Notes: generated by a model not told the origin, from the sequence alone. DNA of 64,000 nucleotides from an uncultured Muribaculaceae bacterium (GCA_910583675.1 CAJTYH010000008.1:1-64000); one strand, 5' to 3'; shown: positions 47,457 through 56,214, counted from the stretch's first letter. Numbers and translations: made by a program.

Positions 47457-49386
47457 GTTTGTTCGTCTGCTTGTGTGAGAGTGTGGTCTCGCACCGTCCC
47501 GTGCACCCTTTGATGCGGATTGCCGTGGCTGAGGCCAGTTTCCCGTATTCGGTGGCTACGGTCACCGGCTCGGTGTGCATCCGGCCTTTTTCCGAGTGTA
47601 GATGCCAATTGCCGAAGAATGCATCTCTGCGGTCGGTTTCCACCTTCATTTCCGGTGCCAAAAGGAATGTGACAATATCCTCGTCGGAGAGGAGGTTATC
47701 GGTTATGGATATGCTTCCGTCGGTTGGGTTGAATGTGATCTGTCTGGAGAGGTTGCTCCCGTCGGCCATGTCTGCCTCGAGTTTGAGGTTGATGGCTCCG
47801 TCGGCTTTGACTTCCTGCTGGCGGAGGGTTGCGCATCCGCGTTTTCCCCACAGGAAGGCGCCACGCATTTCCCCTTGGGGATGTCTGTGGAGAGTGACGG
47901 TGTTGTGCATTAGTTCTCCGCGTCTCATGTTGCGGTCTTCTATGTCGCAGTGGTAGAGATAGGTGCCCCCGTCTGTGAGGACCGGTTTCCCGTTCTCATA
48001 TAACTGGAAGCTGAGCATGTCGGCATGGGCATGTGCTGCGATGCTTCCGAATCCGAAAGGTGCATGGTCTATGCCGATGAATATCTTCCGGTCATTGGAA
48101 CGCAGGAATGTATATCCGCTATTCTTGTCGTCGAATTTGGCTGGAGATGCGTTGAATGTGGCCAGTGCCGGGATTTCTTTCAGTTTTGTCCGGGCTGCTT
48201 GTTGTAATTTTTCTTGGTCGGCAAGCAACCTTACGGTCGGTTCCGGTTCATGTAGGTCTGTGAAACGTTCCGTCCCGCATATCACCGAAGCCAGTTGGAG
48301 GATATATCTGTAATAGTTGAATCCTTTTCCGGTCAGGTCTATGAGTTTGCCGCAGTCGGCATCTCCGAATTCGAGCGCCACGCTGTCGGATGCCATTGAG
48401 GCTTGTATGAACCGTGCCATCGGAGCTATGGATCTCCGTATGTTTTCCGGCACGCTTCTGCCCGTCCTGTCAAGGAGCATGACCGTATGCATGTAGGCTT
48501 CGGAAGCAAAGGCATGGTAGTGCAGCGAGGACTCCAGGTTTACCCCCTCCTTGGAGAATTGCCTCGGCAGCTGATTCTCCAGTTCCTTTGTTGCAAGCCT
48601 TATCCATGGCTCATGGCCGAAGGCGATACCGCCGAGGGCTATTGCATACAGCTCCACGAGGAGGTGGTTGTTGGCAGAGGAGTATCGGCTGCGGTGTCGC
48701 AGCACGTAGGAGATCATGTTTGCCGCACCGATGAGTAGTCCTGATTGCAGCTGCTTCCGTGTCCTGCTCTCTTCTGCGGTGTCAGCAGCGGCTTTGCCCG
48801 TATGCTCGAGTATGGCCGCCGTATATATCCATTGTGTGGCTCTGATGGCTACCTCCATCACGGATACCCAACCGATGCCGAACAGCATCGGATTCCGGCT
48901 GTTCCATCCGATGAATTCGTTCCGTAGTGTCCGGAGACCGTCTGTCCCGTCCAGTGCCAGGCGCGGCCATTGGAAATGACGGTGCGGTTCCCAGGCGAGC
49001 CGTGCGTCGCCGATGTCGTCGCGCTGCTTGTATTCCAGACTGTAAGCCCATATGGAAGGCCATTTGGTTTCCTGCTTTGGGATCTTGTGGCGTGTGGCTG
49101 ACATGCCATCTTCAGGCCGGTTTTTACAGAAGGATATGATGTTTTCTTCCGGTATTATGGCTTTTGCATCGAACGATACCCGGCCCTTTGGCAGGGATTT
49201 GGCAAACGCGCTGTCCTTCAAGTCGGAATACAATAAAACGTCGGCAACGTTTATGCGTTTGCCGAACCTGAGTTTTTCCGATTTTTGAAGAGCTTTCTGC
49301 TGCACGCGCCATGCCACTTCCGGCACCGACATGGCTTTCAGTCGGTTGGCGTACCAGGCCAGGCGCTCCTGCAGGGCGTGTGCCAT
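47449..49386 (-). CDS. Heparinase II/III-like polysaccharide lyase family protein
   Basis: The 645-residue protein has an N-terminal (alpha/alpha) toroid ('WPRLALDGTDGLRTLRNEFI', 'SSANNHLLVELYAIALGGIA', residues about 100-390) and a C-terminal beta-sandwich with the family signature 'AAHADMLSFQLYENGKPVLT-like' region (GSIAAHAHADMLSF), then 'DGGTYLYHCD' and 'RGELMHNTVTLHRH'. The family cleaves acidic polysaccharides; inside biosynthetic clusters such lyases are thought to trim or edit the product. No signal peptide is seen, which is usual for these cluster-encoded members. It has a very good promoter directly upstream and leads a transcript with the GT4 gene. Confidence 0.88.
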   Translation of the reverse strand: MAHALQERLAWYANRLKAMSVPEVAWRVQQKALQKSEKLRFGKRINVADVLLYSDLKDSAFAKSLPKGRVSFDAKAIIPEENIISFCKNRPEDGMSATRHKIPKQETKWPSIWAYSLEYKQRDDIGDARLAWEPHRHFQWPRLALDGTDGLRTLRNEFIGWNSRNPMLFGIGWVSVMEVAIRATQWIYTAAILEHTGKAAADTAEESRTRKQLQSGLLIGAANMISYVLRHRSRYSSANNHLLVELYAIALGGIAFGHEPWIRLATKELENQLPRQFSKEGVNLESSLHYHAFASEAYMHTVMLLDRTGRSVPENIRRSIAPMARFIQASMASDSVALEFGDADCGKLIDLTGKGFNYYRYILQLASVICGTERFTDLHEPEPTVRLLADQEKLQQAARTKLKEIPALATFNASPAKFDDKNSGYTFLRSNDRKIFIGIDHAPFGFGSIAAHAHADMLSFQLYENGKPVLTDGGTYLYHCDIEDRNMRRGELMHNTVTLHRHPQGEMRGAFLWGKRGCATLRQQEVKADGAINLKLEADMADGSNLSRQITFNPTDGSISITDNLLSDEDIVTFLLAPEMKVETDRRDAFFGNWHLHSEKGRMHTEPVTVATEYGKLASATAIRIKGCTGRCETTLSHKQTNKHE

Positions 49387-49407
49387 AGCTTGTATTTTTA
49401 GCGGTTA

Positions 49408-49438
49408 CAAAAGTAATAAAAATAATGCTCTTTACAAA
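49408..49438 (-). promoter_or_regulatory. Promoter of the lyase-glycosyltransferase transcript
   Basis: On the minus strand TTTG (49438-49435), a spacer of 19 bases and TACTTTTG (49415-49408) match the Bacteroidetes promoter exactly. Transcription would start near 49401, 15 bases before the ATG at 49386. Confidence 0.72.
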
Positions 49439-49477
49439 AAGAACCGGGGCGGCTCCGGTATGGAACTGCCCCGGTTC
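49432..49477 (-). terminator. Intrinsic terminator of secDF
   Basis: GAACCGGGGC and GCCCCGGTTC form a strong GC stem with a partial inner stem (TCC/GGA) at 49441-49477, followed on the minus strand by a short T-run (CTTTTTGT). It ends the secDF transcript and overlaps the -33 box of the next promoter. Confidence 0.85.
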
Positions 49478-49500
49478 ATAGGATAGCTATTTGTTATGGC

Positions 49501-52413
49501 TTATTTTACTGTGGGATTTGCAACCTTGCGTTTGTTGGTGAGATATGCCACGGGAGTTGCTATGAACATGGTGGCAAGCGTACCGGTTACTACACCGAAC
49601 AGCATCGCGAAGATGAACGAGCGGATCGAATCGCCACCGAGGATGAAGATGCAGAGCAGCACCAGGAAGGTGGAGAACGATGTCATGATCGTACGGCCGA
49701 GGGTGGAGTTGAGCGACTTGTTGATGAGAGTGAAGAAGTCCTGCTTGGGATACAGGTTGATGTTCTCACGCACGCGGTCGAATACCACCACGGTATCGTT
49801 TATCTGGTAGCCGATGATGGTCAGGATGGCTGCAATGAAAGTCTGGTCGATCTCCATGGCGAAGGGAAGCACACCCCAGAAGAGGGAGTAGAATCCGATG
49901 ATGGAGAATGCGGTGAAGGCTACGGCAGCGAGTGCGCCGAGAGAGAATGCCACGTTGCGGAAACGGAGCAGGATGTAAAGGAACATCGCTGCCAGTGACA
50001 GGATCACTGCTATGTATGCCTTGTTGCGCATGTCGTTTGCCACGGTCGGGCCTACTGTCTGCGACGACAGGATGCCTTGTGTCTCGTCGGTAGTGGAGAA
50101 GTCTTCGAGTGTCATGCCGTTGGGGAGCAGACCCTCTGCCTTGAACGTGTCGTAGAGCTTCTGGGTGATCTCCTGTTCGATGTCGGAAGCGTCCTCGGCG
50201 CTCTTGATCTTGTAGTTGGTGGATACACGCACCTGGTTGGAGTTCTCGATGGTGATCACTGATACGGAAGCTACCTCGCCGTTGTCGTTGAATACGGGGG
50301 TGAGCACGTTCTGGAGGTCACCGGTGTTGACGGGTTTCTCGAACTTGACCACATAGTTACGTCCGCCGGAGAAGTCGATGCCCTGATTGAGGCCGCGCAC
50401 GAAGAGCGAGATCACAACCACAAGTACGAAGGCCGCCACAATCATGAACGAAACCTTGCGTGCACCCAGGAAGTTGAAGTTTGTTCCGGAGAACATCTTC
50501 TTGGAGATGGATGTGGTGAAAGTGAGGTTCTGGAAGGCTTTCTTCTTACCGAAGACAATGAAGATAATGCGGGTCAGGTATACTGCCGTGAAGAACGAGC
50601 AGATGATACCGATTATAAGAGTGGTCGCGAAACCTTTGATGGGGCCTGTTCCGAAGAAGAGGAGGATCACACCAGTGATGACCGAAGTGAGGTTGGAGTC
50701 GAAGATGGCCGAGAATGCGTTGGAGTAACCGTCGGCGATGGCGGTGCGCACTCCCTTGCCGGCACGCAGCTCCTCTTTGGCACGCTCGAAGATGAGCACG
50801 TTGGCGTCCACTGCCATACCGAGGGCGAGCACGATACCTGCAATACCGCTGAGGGTAAGCACGGCCTGGAACGATGCGAGGATGCCGAATGTGAAGAAGA
50901 GGTTGCAGATAAGGCCGAAGTTGGCGATAAGGCCGGGGATCACACCGTAGATGCAGCACATGAAGATCATCAGCAGCACGAGAGCCACGATGAACGACAT
51001 GATGCCCGATTCAATGGCCTGTTGGCCGAGCGACGGGCCGATGACCATGTCGGAGATTATGTCTACCTTGGCGGTCATCTTACCGCTCTTGAGCACGTTG
51101 GCAAGGTCTTGAGCCTCTTCAACGGTGAAGTCGCCGGTGATCTGGGAGCGGCCACCTTCAATGGCTGTGCGGATGTTGGGGTAGGAGTATACGAGGTCGT
51201 CAAGGACGATGGCTACGGGGTGGCCGATGTTGCGCTGGGTGATGCGTGCCCAGTCGCGTGCGCCCTCGGAGTTCATGGTCATTGAAACCACGTTGCCCTG
51301 CATCTGGTCGAAGTCGCTCGAAGCGCTTATGACGCAGCTGCCGTCAAGCGCGGGACCTCCGTTGGTGGCGCGAAGTGCCAGAAGCTGATATGTATCTATC
51401 TGGCTCTCCTTGCCGGTGACGGTGTCGTTGAAGTTGACGGGGGTGGGCTTGACGCTCCAACGCAGCTTGAGGTTGGAGGGGAGGAACTGTTTTGCCTCGT
51501 TGGATGCCAGGATGGCATCGATTGCGTCGCGTTCCTTTGCAGTGGCGATACCGAAGATCGGGGTCGCGTCGGAGTTGATCATAAGGAAATGCTCACGCAG
51601 ACCCTGTCCCTCCTTGGCGCGGATGGCGTTGTCAAGCTGAGCTACCTGGCCGGCGATCTCGTTGGCGCCGTAGCACTCGTAGAATTCGAGATTGGCGGAG
51701 CGCTGCAAGAGTTCGCGCACACGCTGATGCTCCTTTACGCCGGGAAGTTCCAGGAGGATCTGGCCGTCATTGTCCTGAAGCACCTGGATGTTCGGGGAAA
51801 CCACGCCATATGCGTCGATACGGCTGCGGAGCACGTTGGTGGCCGAGTTGTTCACACGATCCTTTACTTCCGACTTGAGGGTGGCAGCCACGTCCTTGTC
51901 GCTCTGACCCTCCTTTACGATGCTGTTGAAAACGACCGAGAAGTCCGCCTCCTTGTTGAGTTTGCGGTACTGGTCTACAAAGGTTCCTACGTAGTCCGAC
52001 GAATGGTTGCCGCCGATAATAGAGTCCGTGTTGGCCAGGGCTTGGTCGAACGAAGGGTCGGCGTCGGCGTTTTTCATCGAGCGGAGCATGTCGGGCATTG
52101 AAACCTGAAGTATGACGTTCATGCCACCTTTCAGGTCAAGGCCGAGGCCTACGCCCCATTTCTGTACTTCATTGTAATTGTAACCCAACCATACAGGCTG
52201 CTTGCTGATTGAGTCGATGTAGGCTTTGTAGGCCTTGGTGTACTGCTCGGAATTTTTGCCTTGCTGACCGGCTGCAACCAGAGCGTACTGCTCCGCTTTT
52301 GCTTCCTGTTTGCTGCTTACCAGCGTAAACGACAGGTAGAACAGGCACACCAGCACCAGGAAGATTGCGATTATGCCCGCAATTATACTTCCGAGGGTTC
52401 CTTTGCTTTGCAT
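49501..52413 (-). CDS. secDF: Fused protein translocase subunit SecDF
   Basis: The 970-residue inner-membrane protein joins SecD and SecF in one chain, as usual in Bacteroidota. It uses the proton gradient to pull exported proteins out of the Sec channel. SecD part: first helix (about 8-28), 'VGLGLDLKGGMNVILQVSMP' (about 67-86), a large periplasmic P1 domain, then 'LVLLMIFMCCIYG' and 'GMAVDANVLIFERAKEELRA'. SecF part from about residue 660: 'GIDFSGGRNYVVKF', 'GYQINDTVVVFDRVRENINL' and 'LNSTLGRTIMTSFSTFLVLL'. A long leader lies upstream and a strong terminator downstream, so it is a single-gene transcript apart from a possible small ORF. Confidence 0.97.
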   Translation of the reverse strand: MQSKGTLGSIIAGIIAIFLVLVCLFYLSFTLVSSKQEAKAEQYALVAAGQQGKNSEQYTKAYKAYIDSISKQPVWLGYNYNEVQKWGVGLGLDLKGGMNVILQVSMPDMLRSMKNADADPSFDQALANTDSIIGGNHSSDYVGTFVDQYRKLNKEADFSVVFNSIVKEGQSDKDVAATLKSEVKDRVNNSATNVLRSRIDAYGVVSPNIQVLQDNDGQILLELPGVKEHQRVRELLQRSANLEFYECYGANEIAGQVAQLDNAIRAKEGQGLREHFLMINSDATPIFGIATAKERDAIDAILASNEAKQFLPSNLKLRWSVKPTPVNFNDTVTGKESQIDTYQLLALRATNGGPALDGSCVISASSDFDQMQGNVVSMTMNSEGARDWARITQRNIGHPVAIVLDDLVYSYPNIRTAIEGGRSQITGDFTVEEAQDLANVLKSGKMTAKVDIISDMVIGPSLGQQAIESGIMSFIVALVLLMIFMCCIYGVIPGLIANFGLICNLFFTFGILASFQAVLTLSGIAGIVLALGMAVDANVLIFERAKEELRAGKGVRTAIADGYSNAFSAIFDSNLTSVITGVILLFFGTGPIKGFATTLIIGIICSFFTAVYLTRIIFIVFGKKKAFQNLTFTTSISKKMFSGTNFNFLGARKVSFMIVAAFVLVVVISLFVRGLNQGIDFSGGRNYVVKFEKPVNTGDLQNVLTPVFNDNGEVASVSVITIENSNQVRVSTNYKIKSAEDASDIEQEITQKLYDTFKAEGLLPNGMTLEDFSTTDETQGILSSQTVGPTVANDMRNKAYIAVILSLAAMFLYILLRFRNVAFSLGALAAVAFTAFSIIGFYSLFWGVLPFAMEIDQTFIAAILTIIGYQINDTVVVFDRVRENINLYPKQDFFTLINKSLNSTLGRTIMTSFSTFLVLLCIFILGGDSIRSFIFAMLFGVVTGTLATMFIATPVAYLTNKRKVANPTVK

Positions 52414-52441
52414 GTGGTTTGTTAAAAAGTATTTTGTTATG

Positions 52442-52582
52442 TTATTGTATTTTATTTTCCATCGCGTATGCCGCTTCTCGTGGGGTGTGGACTGCCATCT
52501 TGAAGCGGACAGGTATCTTCAGGGTCTGCACCATGTCTGGCTGAAAAGTGCCGATCGGTTTATGTAAAAACAAGTAGCGCAC
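52442..52582 (-). CDS. Possible 46-residue ORF in the secDF leader
   Basis: A frame from GTG (52582) to TAA (52442-52444) encodes 46 residues, beginning MRYLFLHKPIGTFQPDM and ending AAYAMENKIQ. It lies between the secDF promoter and the secDF ATG, 28 bases upstream of the latter. It is basic and not obviously hydrophobic. Nothing identifies it as a known family, and an alternative short frame (15 codons, MLILKGLTCALLVFT) overlaps it. It is reported because leaders of sec genes can encode regulatory peptides. Confidence 0.22.
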   Translation of the reverse strand: MRYLFLHKPIGTFQPDMVQTLKIPVRFKMAVHTPREAAYAMENKIQ

Positions 52583-52640
52583 ATGTTAATCCTTTGAGGA
52601 TCAGCATGACGAGCGCGCTATACGAGCCTATCGGCTCTGT
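52573..52640 (-). promoter_or_regulatory. Structured 5' leader of secDF
   Basis: The predicted 240-base leader starts with two foldable elements: GAGCC/GGCTC around 4 bases (52624-52637), and an outer stem TAGCGC/GCGCTA (52575-52580 with 52615-52620) enclosing ATCCT-TTG-AGGAT (52589-52601). Such nested stems suggest a cis-regulatory RNA. No known riboswitch class is recognised. Confidence 0.4.
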
Positions 52641-52660
52641 TTCACCTGTTTTTCAGCTTG

Positions 52661-52691
52661 CAAATATACGAATAATCCTCAATACCTCAAA
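52661..52691 (-). promoter_or_regulatory. Promoter of secDF
   Basis: On the minus strand TTTG (52691-52688), a spacer of exactly 19 bases and TATATTTG (52668-52661) form a perfect Bacteroidetes promoter just behind the upstream gene's stop. Transcription would start near 52654, giving a leader of about 240 bases. Confidence 0.8.
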
Positions 52692-52694
52692 CAA

Positions 52695-53795
52695 TCAGCT
52701 CAAATTCGCAGGGGCATCACGTTTTTTGTCAAGTGCCACAAGGGCGAACACCACCAGTCCGAGCACTATCTGCAACGCTGTCTGGGAGGCTATGAGCACA
52801 TTTCCGAACGCGGCGCCTGTTACATGGAACTGCTCCACGCTTACGGCCGTCATACCGGCGGCGCACCGGGTGTCCTGAAGCATGGGCAGGAATATGTTGA
52901 GACCGAACAGAAGTGTAGTCTGATAAGGGCCGATCCCTCCGTTGGAGGGCACTCCCATGGCGATGCTCGTGAGCACGAAGCAAACGAGTGTGACCATCGG
53001 GCCGCATGCATCGAGGGTCTCCCGCAGAAGGGGGAAGGCATTGAACGCCACTACCATCTGCAGGTAGTAGCAACCCCATATGCCGAACGTAAGCCCGAGC
53101 CAGATGCCTTTCTTTTTCATGCGCCCTATGGTTGCGAAACCGCCCCATAGGCCTTGGAGGAACTTCTTGCTCTTTAGTGCCAGTGGACTGCCGGAGCGTG
53201 CAAGGAAAATCCATGCCGCCGTGCAGCACACTGCAATGGCACCCCATATCCAGGGAGAGGTGGTCAGGTGTATAATCCTTTCATATGTGTCGGGATATGT
53301 GCGCACGAAGCTAACTATAGGTTCACGCGCGATGAAGAATGTGCACACGGTCACGATCCCTACCGTGAGGAGATCGGCGAAACGATCGGCGATCATTGAT
53401 CCGAAGATGGTGGAGAAACGGGATTCTTCGCGATAGGAGATATACCCTGTGCGCCATACCTCCCCGAGCCTTGGGAAAACCAGGTTCAGGGAATAGCATC
53501 CTATGATGCTGTATACGAGGGCGTGCACAGGCGCGTCAACTCCGACGGCACGCAGCTGTATGCCCCAGCGGAGCGCCCTTAGCAGCATGGGGACGACGCT
53601 CATCACGAGCATAAGGCCTATCCAGCGGAAGTCGCAGTCGTGGCGTATCACTTCCATCATCTCGTTGAAGTCAATGTTGTGGAACATGATCCAGCACAGG
53701 CCTACGCTTACCGCCACGGGTACGATGAACTTAACCACGGCACCCCAGCGCGAACGGTGCTTACCTGATATTGAGCTATCCGATGTTGTCGTCAT
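52695..53795 (-). CDS. Flippase-like membrane protein (LPG synthase TM / UPF0104 family)
   Basis: The 366-residue protein has about eight hydrophobic segments and the family motifs 'LLRALRWGIQLRAVGVDAPV' (about 70-89), 'FPRLGEVWRTGYISYREESR' (about 110-129), 'GVPSNGGIGPYQTTLLFGLN' (about 288-307) and 'QTALQIVLGLVVF'. These are the membrane part of lysylphosphatidylglycerol synthases (MprF-like) without the synthase domain. In Bacteroidota such proteins are of unclear function, possibly lipid or isoprenoid-sugar flipping. A -7 box sits 5 bases before its ATG. Confidence 0.87.
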   Translation of the reverse strand: MTTTSDSSISGKHRSRWGAVVKFIVPVAVSVGLCWIMFHNIDFNEMMEVIRHDCDFRWIGLMLVMSVVPMLLRALRWGIQLRAVGVDAPVHALVYSIIGCYSLNLVFPRLGEVWRTGYISYREESRFSTIFGSMIADRFADLLTVGIVTVCTFFIAREPIVSFVRTYPDTYERIIHLTTSPWIWGAIAVCCTAAWIFLARSGSPLALKSKKFLQGLWGGFATIGRMKKKGIWLGLTFGIWGCYYLQMVVAFNAFPLLRETLDACGPMVTLVCFVLTSIAMGVPSNGGIGPYQTTLLFGLNIFLPMLQDTRCAAGMTAVSVEQFHVTGAAFGNVLIASQTALQIVLGLVVFALVALDKKRDAPANLS

Positions 53796-53800
53796 GGCGG

Positions 53801-53808
53801 CAAAGTTA
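53801..53808 (-). promoter_or_regulatory. -7 element abutting the start codon of the flippase-like gene
   Basis: On the minus strand TAACTTTG is followed by 5 bases and then the ATG at 53795, so the transcript would begin at the start codon (leaderless). No -33 TTTG is seen at the right distance. Confidence 0.42.
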
Positions 53809-53883
53809 CGAATTTAGAGTTCGTGCAGGGAAATTTCCATGGCGAAGTTGTAAGCGGCGATGCCGTTTTTAACGTTCATTCAC

Positions 53884-53913
53884 TTTGAAATCGGCTGAAA
53901 GTGCTTAATTTTG
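53884..53913 (+). promoter_or_regulatory. Promoter of the AraC-family gene
   Basis: TTTG (53884-53887), an 18-base spacer and TAATTTTG (53906-53913) match the Bacteroidetes promoter. Transcription would start near 53920, about 23 bases before the ATG at 53943. Confidence 0.7.
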
Positions 53914-53942
53914 TGGTTTAGCAATCGTTTAGTTTATCTGCG

Positions 53943-54851
53943 ATGAAACATCAGCGTCAACTTGTGGACAGGCCACTGAAATTGACCCAGCTTGCTGCTA
54001 TTCGCGGCGTATCCGATGAATACAGCCATCTCGGGCAGGACTATATCCTGTCGCACATAGTCTCCAACACGGGATATTTCTACAGCGAGAAAGCCCGCCG
54101 TTTCGACGGGCATACGATGATAATATGCGTGAAGGGGACGATGAAGGTCACCATAGACCTTGATACGGTGGAGGTGCCACCCATGTCGCTGGTGTTTGTA
54201 GCCCCTGAACGTGTTTTCAAGGCCACGGCATGGGAGGGAGACGAGCGCGACGCATATGTGCTGTTCCTTTCGAACAAGTTCGTCTCTGATCTTAACATTG
54301 ACCTCAATGCCATAAACACCAATATCTTCACGTCTGCCAAATCGGTGCTGAACCTTTCCCCGGAGAAGGTGGGGGTGCTTATACGTTATTTTGAGATGCT
54401 GCACAGCAACGCCATGTCGCACAGCCATTACAGCCGCCACATAGCGCGTACGCTAAGTTCTGCGGCAGCTTATCAGATAATGGCTTTCGGAGAGGAGGAG
54501 ATCCCCGACATGCAGTCGGTGCCGGCTCAGAACCGCAAGCTGACGTATGTGAAGAACTTTCTTAGGTTGGTGCGTGCCAACCATCGCCGGGAGCGTGCCA
54601 TAGGATTCTATGCCGACAAGATGTTCATCTCACCCAAGTACCTTTCGCTCATAATAAAGGATGCCACGGGGCGTTCGGCTGCGGAATGGATAGACCAGTA
54701 CGTGATCCAGGAGGCGAAGAACCTGTTGCGTTATTCAGGCAAGAATGTGCAGCAGATCGCCTATGAGCTGAATTTCTCCAACCAGTCCTCCTTCGGCAAG
54801 TATTTCAAGAACCTGACGGGGATGTCTCCCACCCAGTTCCAGAATCAGTAG
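53943..54851 (+). CDS. AraC family transcriptional regulator
   Basis: The 302-residue protein has an N-terminal cupin-like sensor domain (about residues 15-110, 'DGHTMIICVKGTMKVTIDLD') and a C-terminal pair of helix-turn-helices (about 205-300): 'IGFYADKMFISPKYLSLIIK' and 'VQQIAYELNFSNQSSFGKYF', closing with the AraC signature 'LTGMSPTQF'. It stands alone on the plus strand, divergent from the flippase-like gene and convergent with the TatD-type gene, whose end it overlaps by 7 bases. The ligand and targets are unknown; the divergent neighbour is one candidate. Confidence 0.93.
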   Translation: MKHQRQLVDRPLKLTQLAAIRGVSDEYSHLGQDYILSHIVSNTGYFYSEKARRFDGHTMIICVKGTMKVTIDLDTVEVPPMSLVFVAPERVFKATAWEGDERDAYVLFLSNKFVSDLNIDLNAINTNIFTSAKSVLNLSPEKVGVLIRYFEMLHSNAMSHSHYSRHIARTLSSAAAYQIMAFGEEEIPDMQSVPAQNRKLTYVKNFLRLVRANHRRERAIGFYADKMFISPKYLSLIIKDATGRSAAEWIDQYVIQEAKNLLRYSGKNVQQIAYELNFSNQSSFGKYFKNLTGMSPTQFQNQ

Positions 54852-55573
54852 GGGTTGGAGTCGGGTGTTGTTCCCGCAGATGATGTGGAACGGAAGATTC
54901 TGCGTGTGTTGGTCGCCACGGATTCCATGATTTCGCCGGGGAGGCACCTTCTGGTCTCGGCGACCTTTCTTATTATCTCCTCTATATTTTCTTCCGCAGC
55001 GTCTGTCTCGGTCAATAGCCGGTCGGTCGTCATGTTTGCGGCAGTCGATGGGTTGAATCGGGCGCCAAGCGAGATGTAGCAGTCTTGCATGGAGCAGAAT
55101 TGGGCTGCCTGGACGGGGTTGCCACGGAAACCGTGCCAGATCCATGGCTGGCTTATGTTGCCGTGCAGTTGCTTTCGTAGGCGGATTATCTCGTGTCCCG
55201 TGCGTACCGCGTGTAGGATGAGCGGCAGGTGCATCTTTTCGCTTGCTTCGACATGCCGCATCAGAGCCTTGCGTTGGCGCTCGAGGTCTCCTCCCCGGAG
55301 TGCGTCGAGGCCGGTCTCGCCGATCGCGGCTGCGTTGGGTAGGGTGGCGTTCCGGAGGATGATTCTCATTTCGCGCTCGAACTCCTCGTCGGTCATGCTT
55401 TCAAGTCTCCATGGGTGGATGCCGGTGGAGAAACGTATGCCGGGATGAAGACTAAGCGTTGCGTCCAGCTGCGGGGGATCGACGCAGACTATCGCACCCT
55501 CTGAAATCCTGTGAGTGTGGCAATCCAGGATGGTGTCCCGGAAAGGTTGGCGTGTGTTATGTTGCGGGTTCAT
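54845..55573 (-). CDS. TatD family metal-dependent hydrolase
   Basis: From the ATG at 55573 the product is 242 residues. It shows the TatD metal-ligand pattern: 'DCHTHR' near the N-terminus, 'GETGLD' (Glu), 'LHAVR' (His), 'WHGFRG' (His) and 'TETDA' (Asp). The family are DNases or phosphoesterases with a TIM barrel. The upstream frame to 55639 is not used, because the ATG at 55573 overlaps the yidD stop by 4 bases (translational coupling). The 3' end overlaps the convergent araC-type gene by 7 bases, which is uncommonly tight. Confidence 0.9.
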   Translation of the reverse strand: MNPQHNTRQPFRDTILDCHTHRISEGAIVCVDPPQLDATLSLHPGIRFSTGIHPWRLESMTDEEFEREMRIILRNATLPNAAAIGETGLDALRGGDLERQRKALMRHVEASEKMHLPLILHAVRTGHEIIRLRKQLHGNISQPWIWHGFRGNPVQAAQFCSMQDCYISLGARFNPSTAANMTTDRLLTETDAAEENIEEIIRKVAETRRCLPGEIMESVATNTRRIFRSTSSAGTTPDSNPY

Positions 55574-55803
55574 GGTACAGGATCGTATCCGCTTCCTCCC
55601 CATGGGTGGCAGCGGCATATACGGCGTATGCCGAGCCACAGTCCTTTTGCGGGGCCGTGTTTCCTCAGGGCTTCAAGCATGTATGCCGAGCAAGAGGGGG
55701 TGTAGCGGCATGATTGCGGGAAGAGCGGGGAGATGCATAGGCGGTAGAACCATACCGGGATACTGAGCAGCAGGGTTGCGGCCTTTGAGAGCGCCTTTCT
55801 CAT
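55570..55803 (-). CDS. yidD: Membrane protein insertion efficiency factor YidD
   Basis: The 77-residue protein carries the complete YidD signature: an N-terminal amphipathic helix, 'FPQSCRYTPSCSAYMLEALR' with three cysteines, 'KGLWLGIRRICRCHPWG' and the final GYDPVP. It is a peripheral inner-membrane protein that assists YidC in membrane insertion. It overlaps rnpA by 4 bases and tatD by 4 bases, so three genes are translationally coupled. Confidence 0.96.
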   Translation of the reverse strand: MRKALSKAATLLLSIPVWFYRLCISPLFPQSCRYTPSCSAYMLEALRKHGPAKGLWLGIRRICRCHPWGGSGYDPVP

Positions 55804-56201
55804 GTCCCGGGAAATATTTTGCGCAGTATGCGCTCCACGGCCTTTTCGACGCGGTCAAAAGGTTCCGGCTGGTTTGCTACGTAAAGAAATGCCAGATGGA
55901 TGGTCGGTTGCCCGTCTTCTGGAGGGGGTACGATCGTTGGACGCAGCAGACGGTAGGCCTCGCGCACGCGTCGCCGCATGGTTACGCGGTCTACTGCATG
56001 GCGCAATCGCTTTTTGGGGATGGAGACCATGAACATCACCCGCTCCTTGCTTTTCTTTTGCAATGACGGAGACTCTTCTCCCCAGACAGCCCTCAACGGA
56101 TAGCAAAGGGTGCCATGTGAGGCACCGCGGCCATTAAACAGATGTTCAATGGCCGTGGCGGAGCAAAGTTTATGGGCTTTTCCCAAGCCTGCTGTTTTCA
56201 T
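55800..56201 (-). CDS. rnpA: Ribonuclease P protein component
   Basis: The 133-residue basic protein binds the RNase P RNA and helps cleave tRNA 5' leaders. The family motif is present as 'VSIPKKRLRHAVDRVTMRRR' (about 80-99) followed by VREAYR, and 'FLYVANQPEPFDRVEKAVER' near the end. It is normal in length for Bacteroidetes. It follows hemD by 13 bases and overlaps yidD. In many bacteria rnpA lies next to rpmH; here it lies in the Bacteroidetes hemD-rnpA-yidD arrangement. Confidence 0.95.
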   Translation of the reverse strand: MKTAGLGKAHKLCSATAIEHLFNGRGASHGTLCYPLRAVWGEESPSLQKKSKERVMFMVSIPKKRLRHAVDRVTMRRRVREAYRLLRPTIVPPPEDGQPTIHLAFLYVANQPEPFDRVEKAVERILRKIFPGT

Positions 56202-56214
56202 TGGTCAGTGGCTG

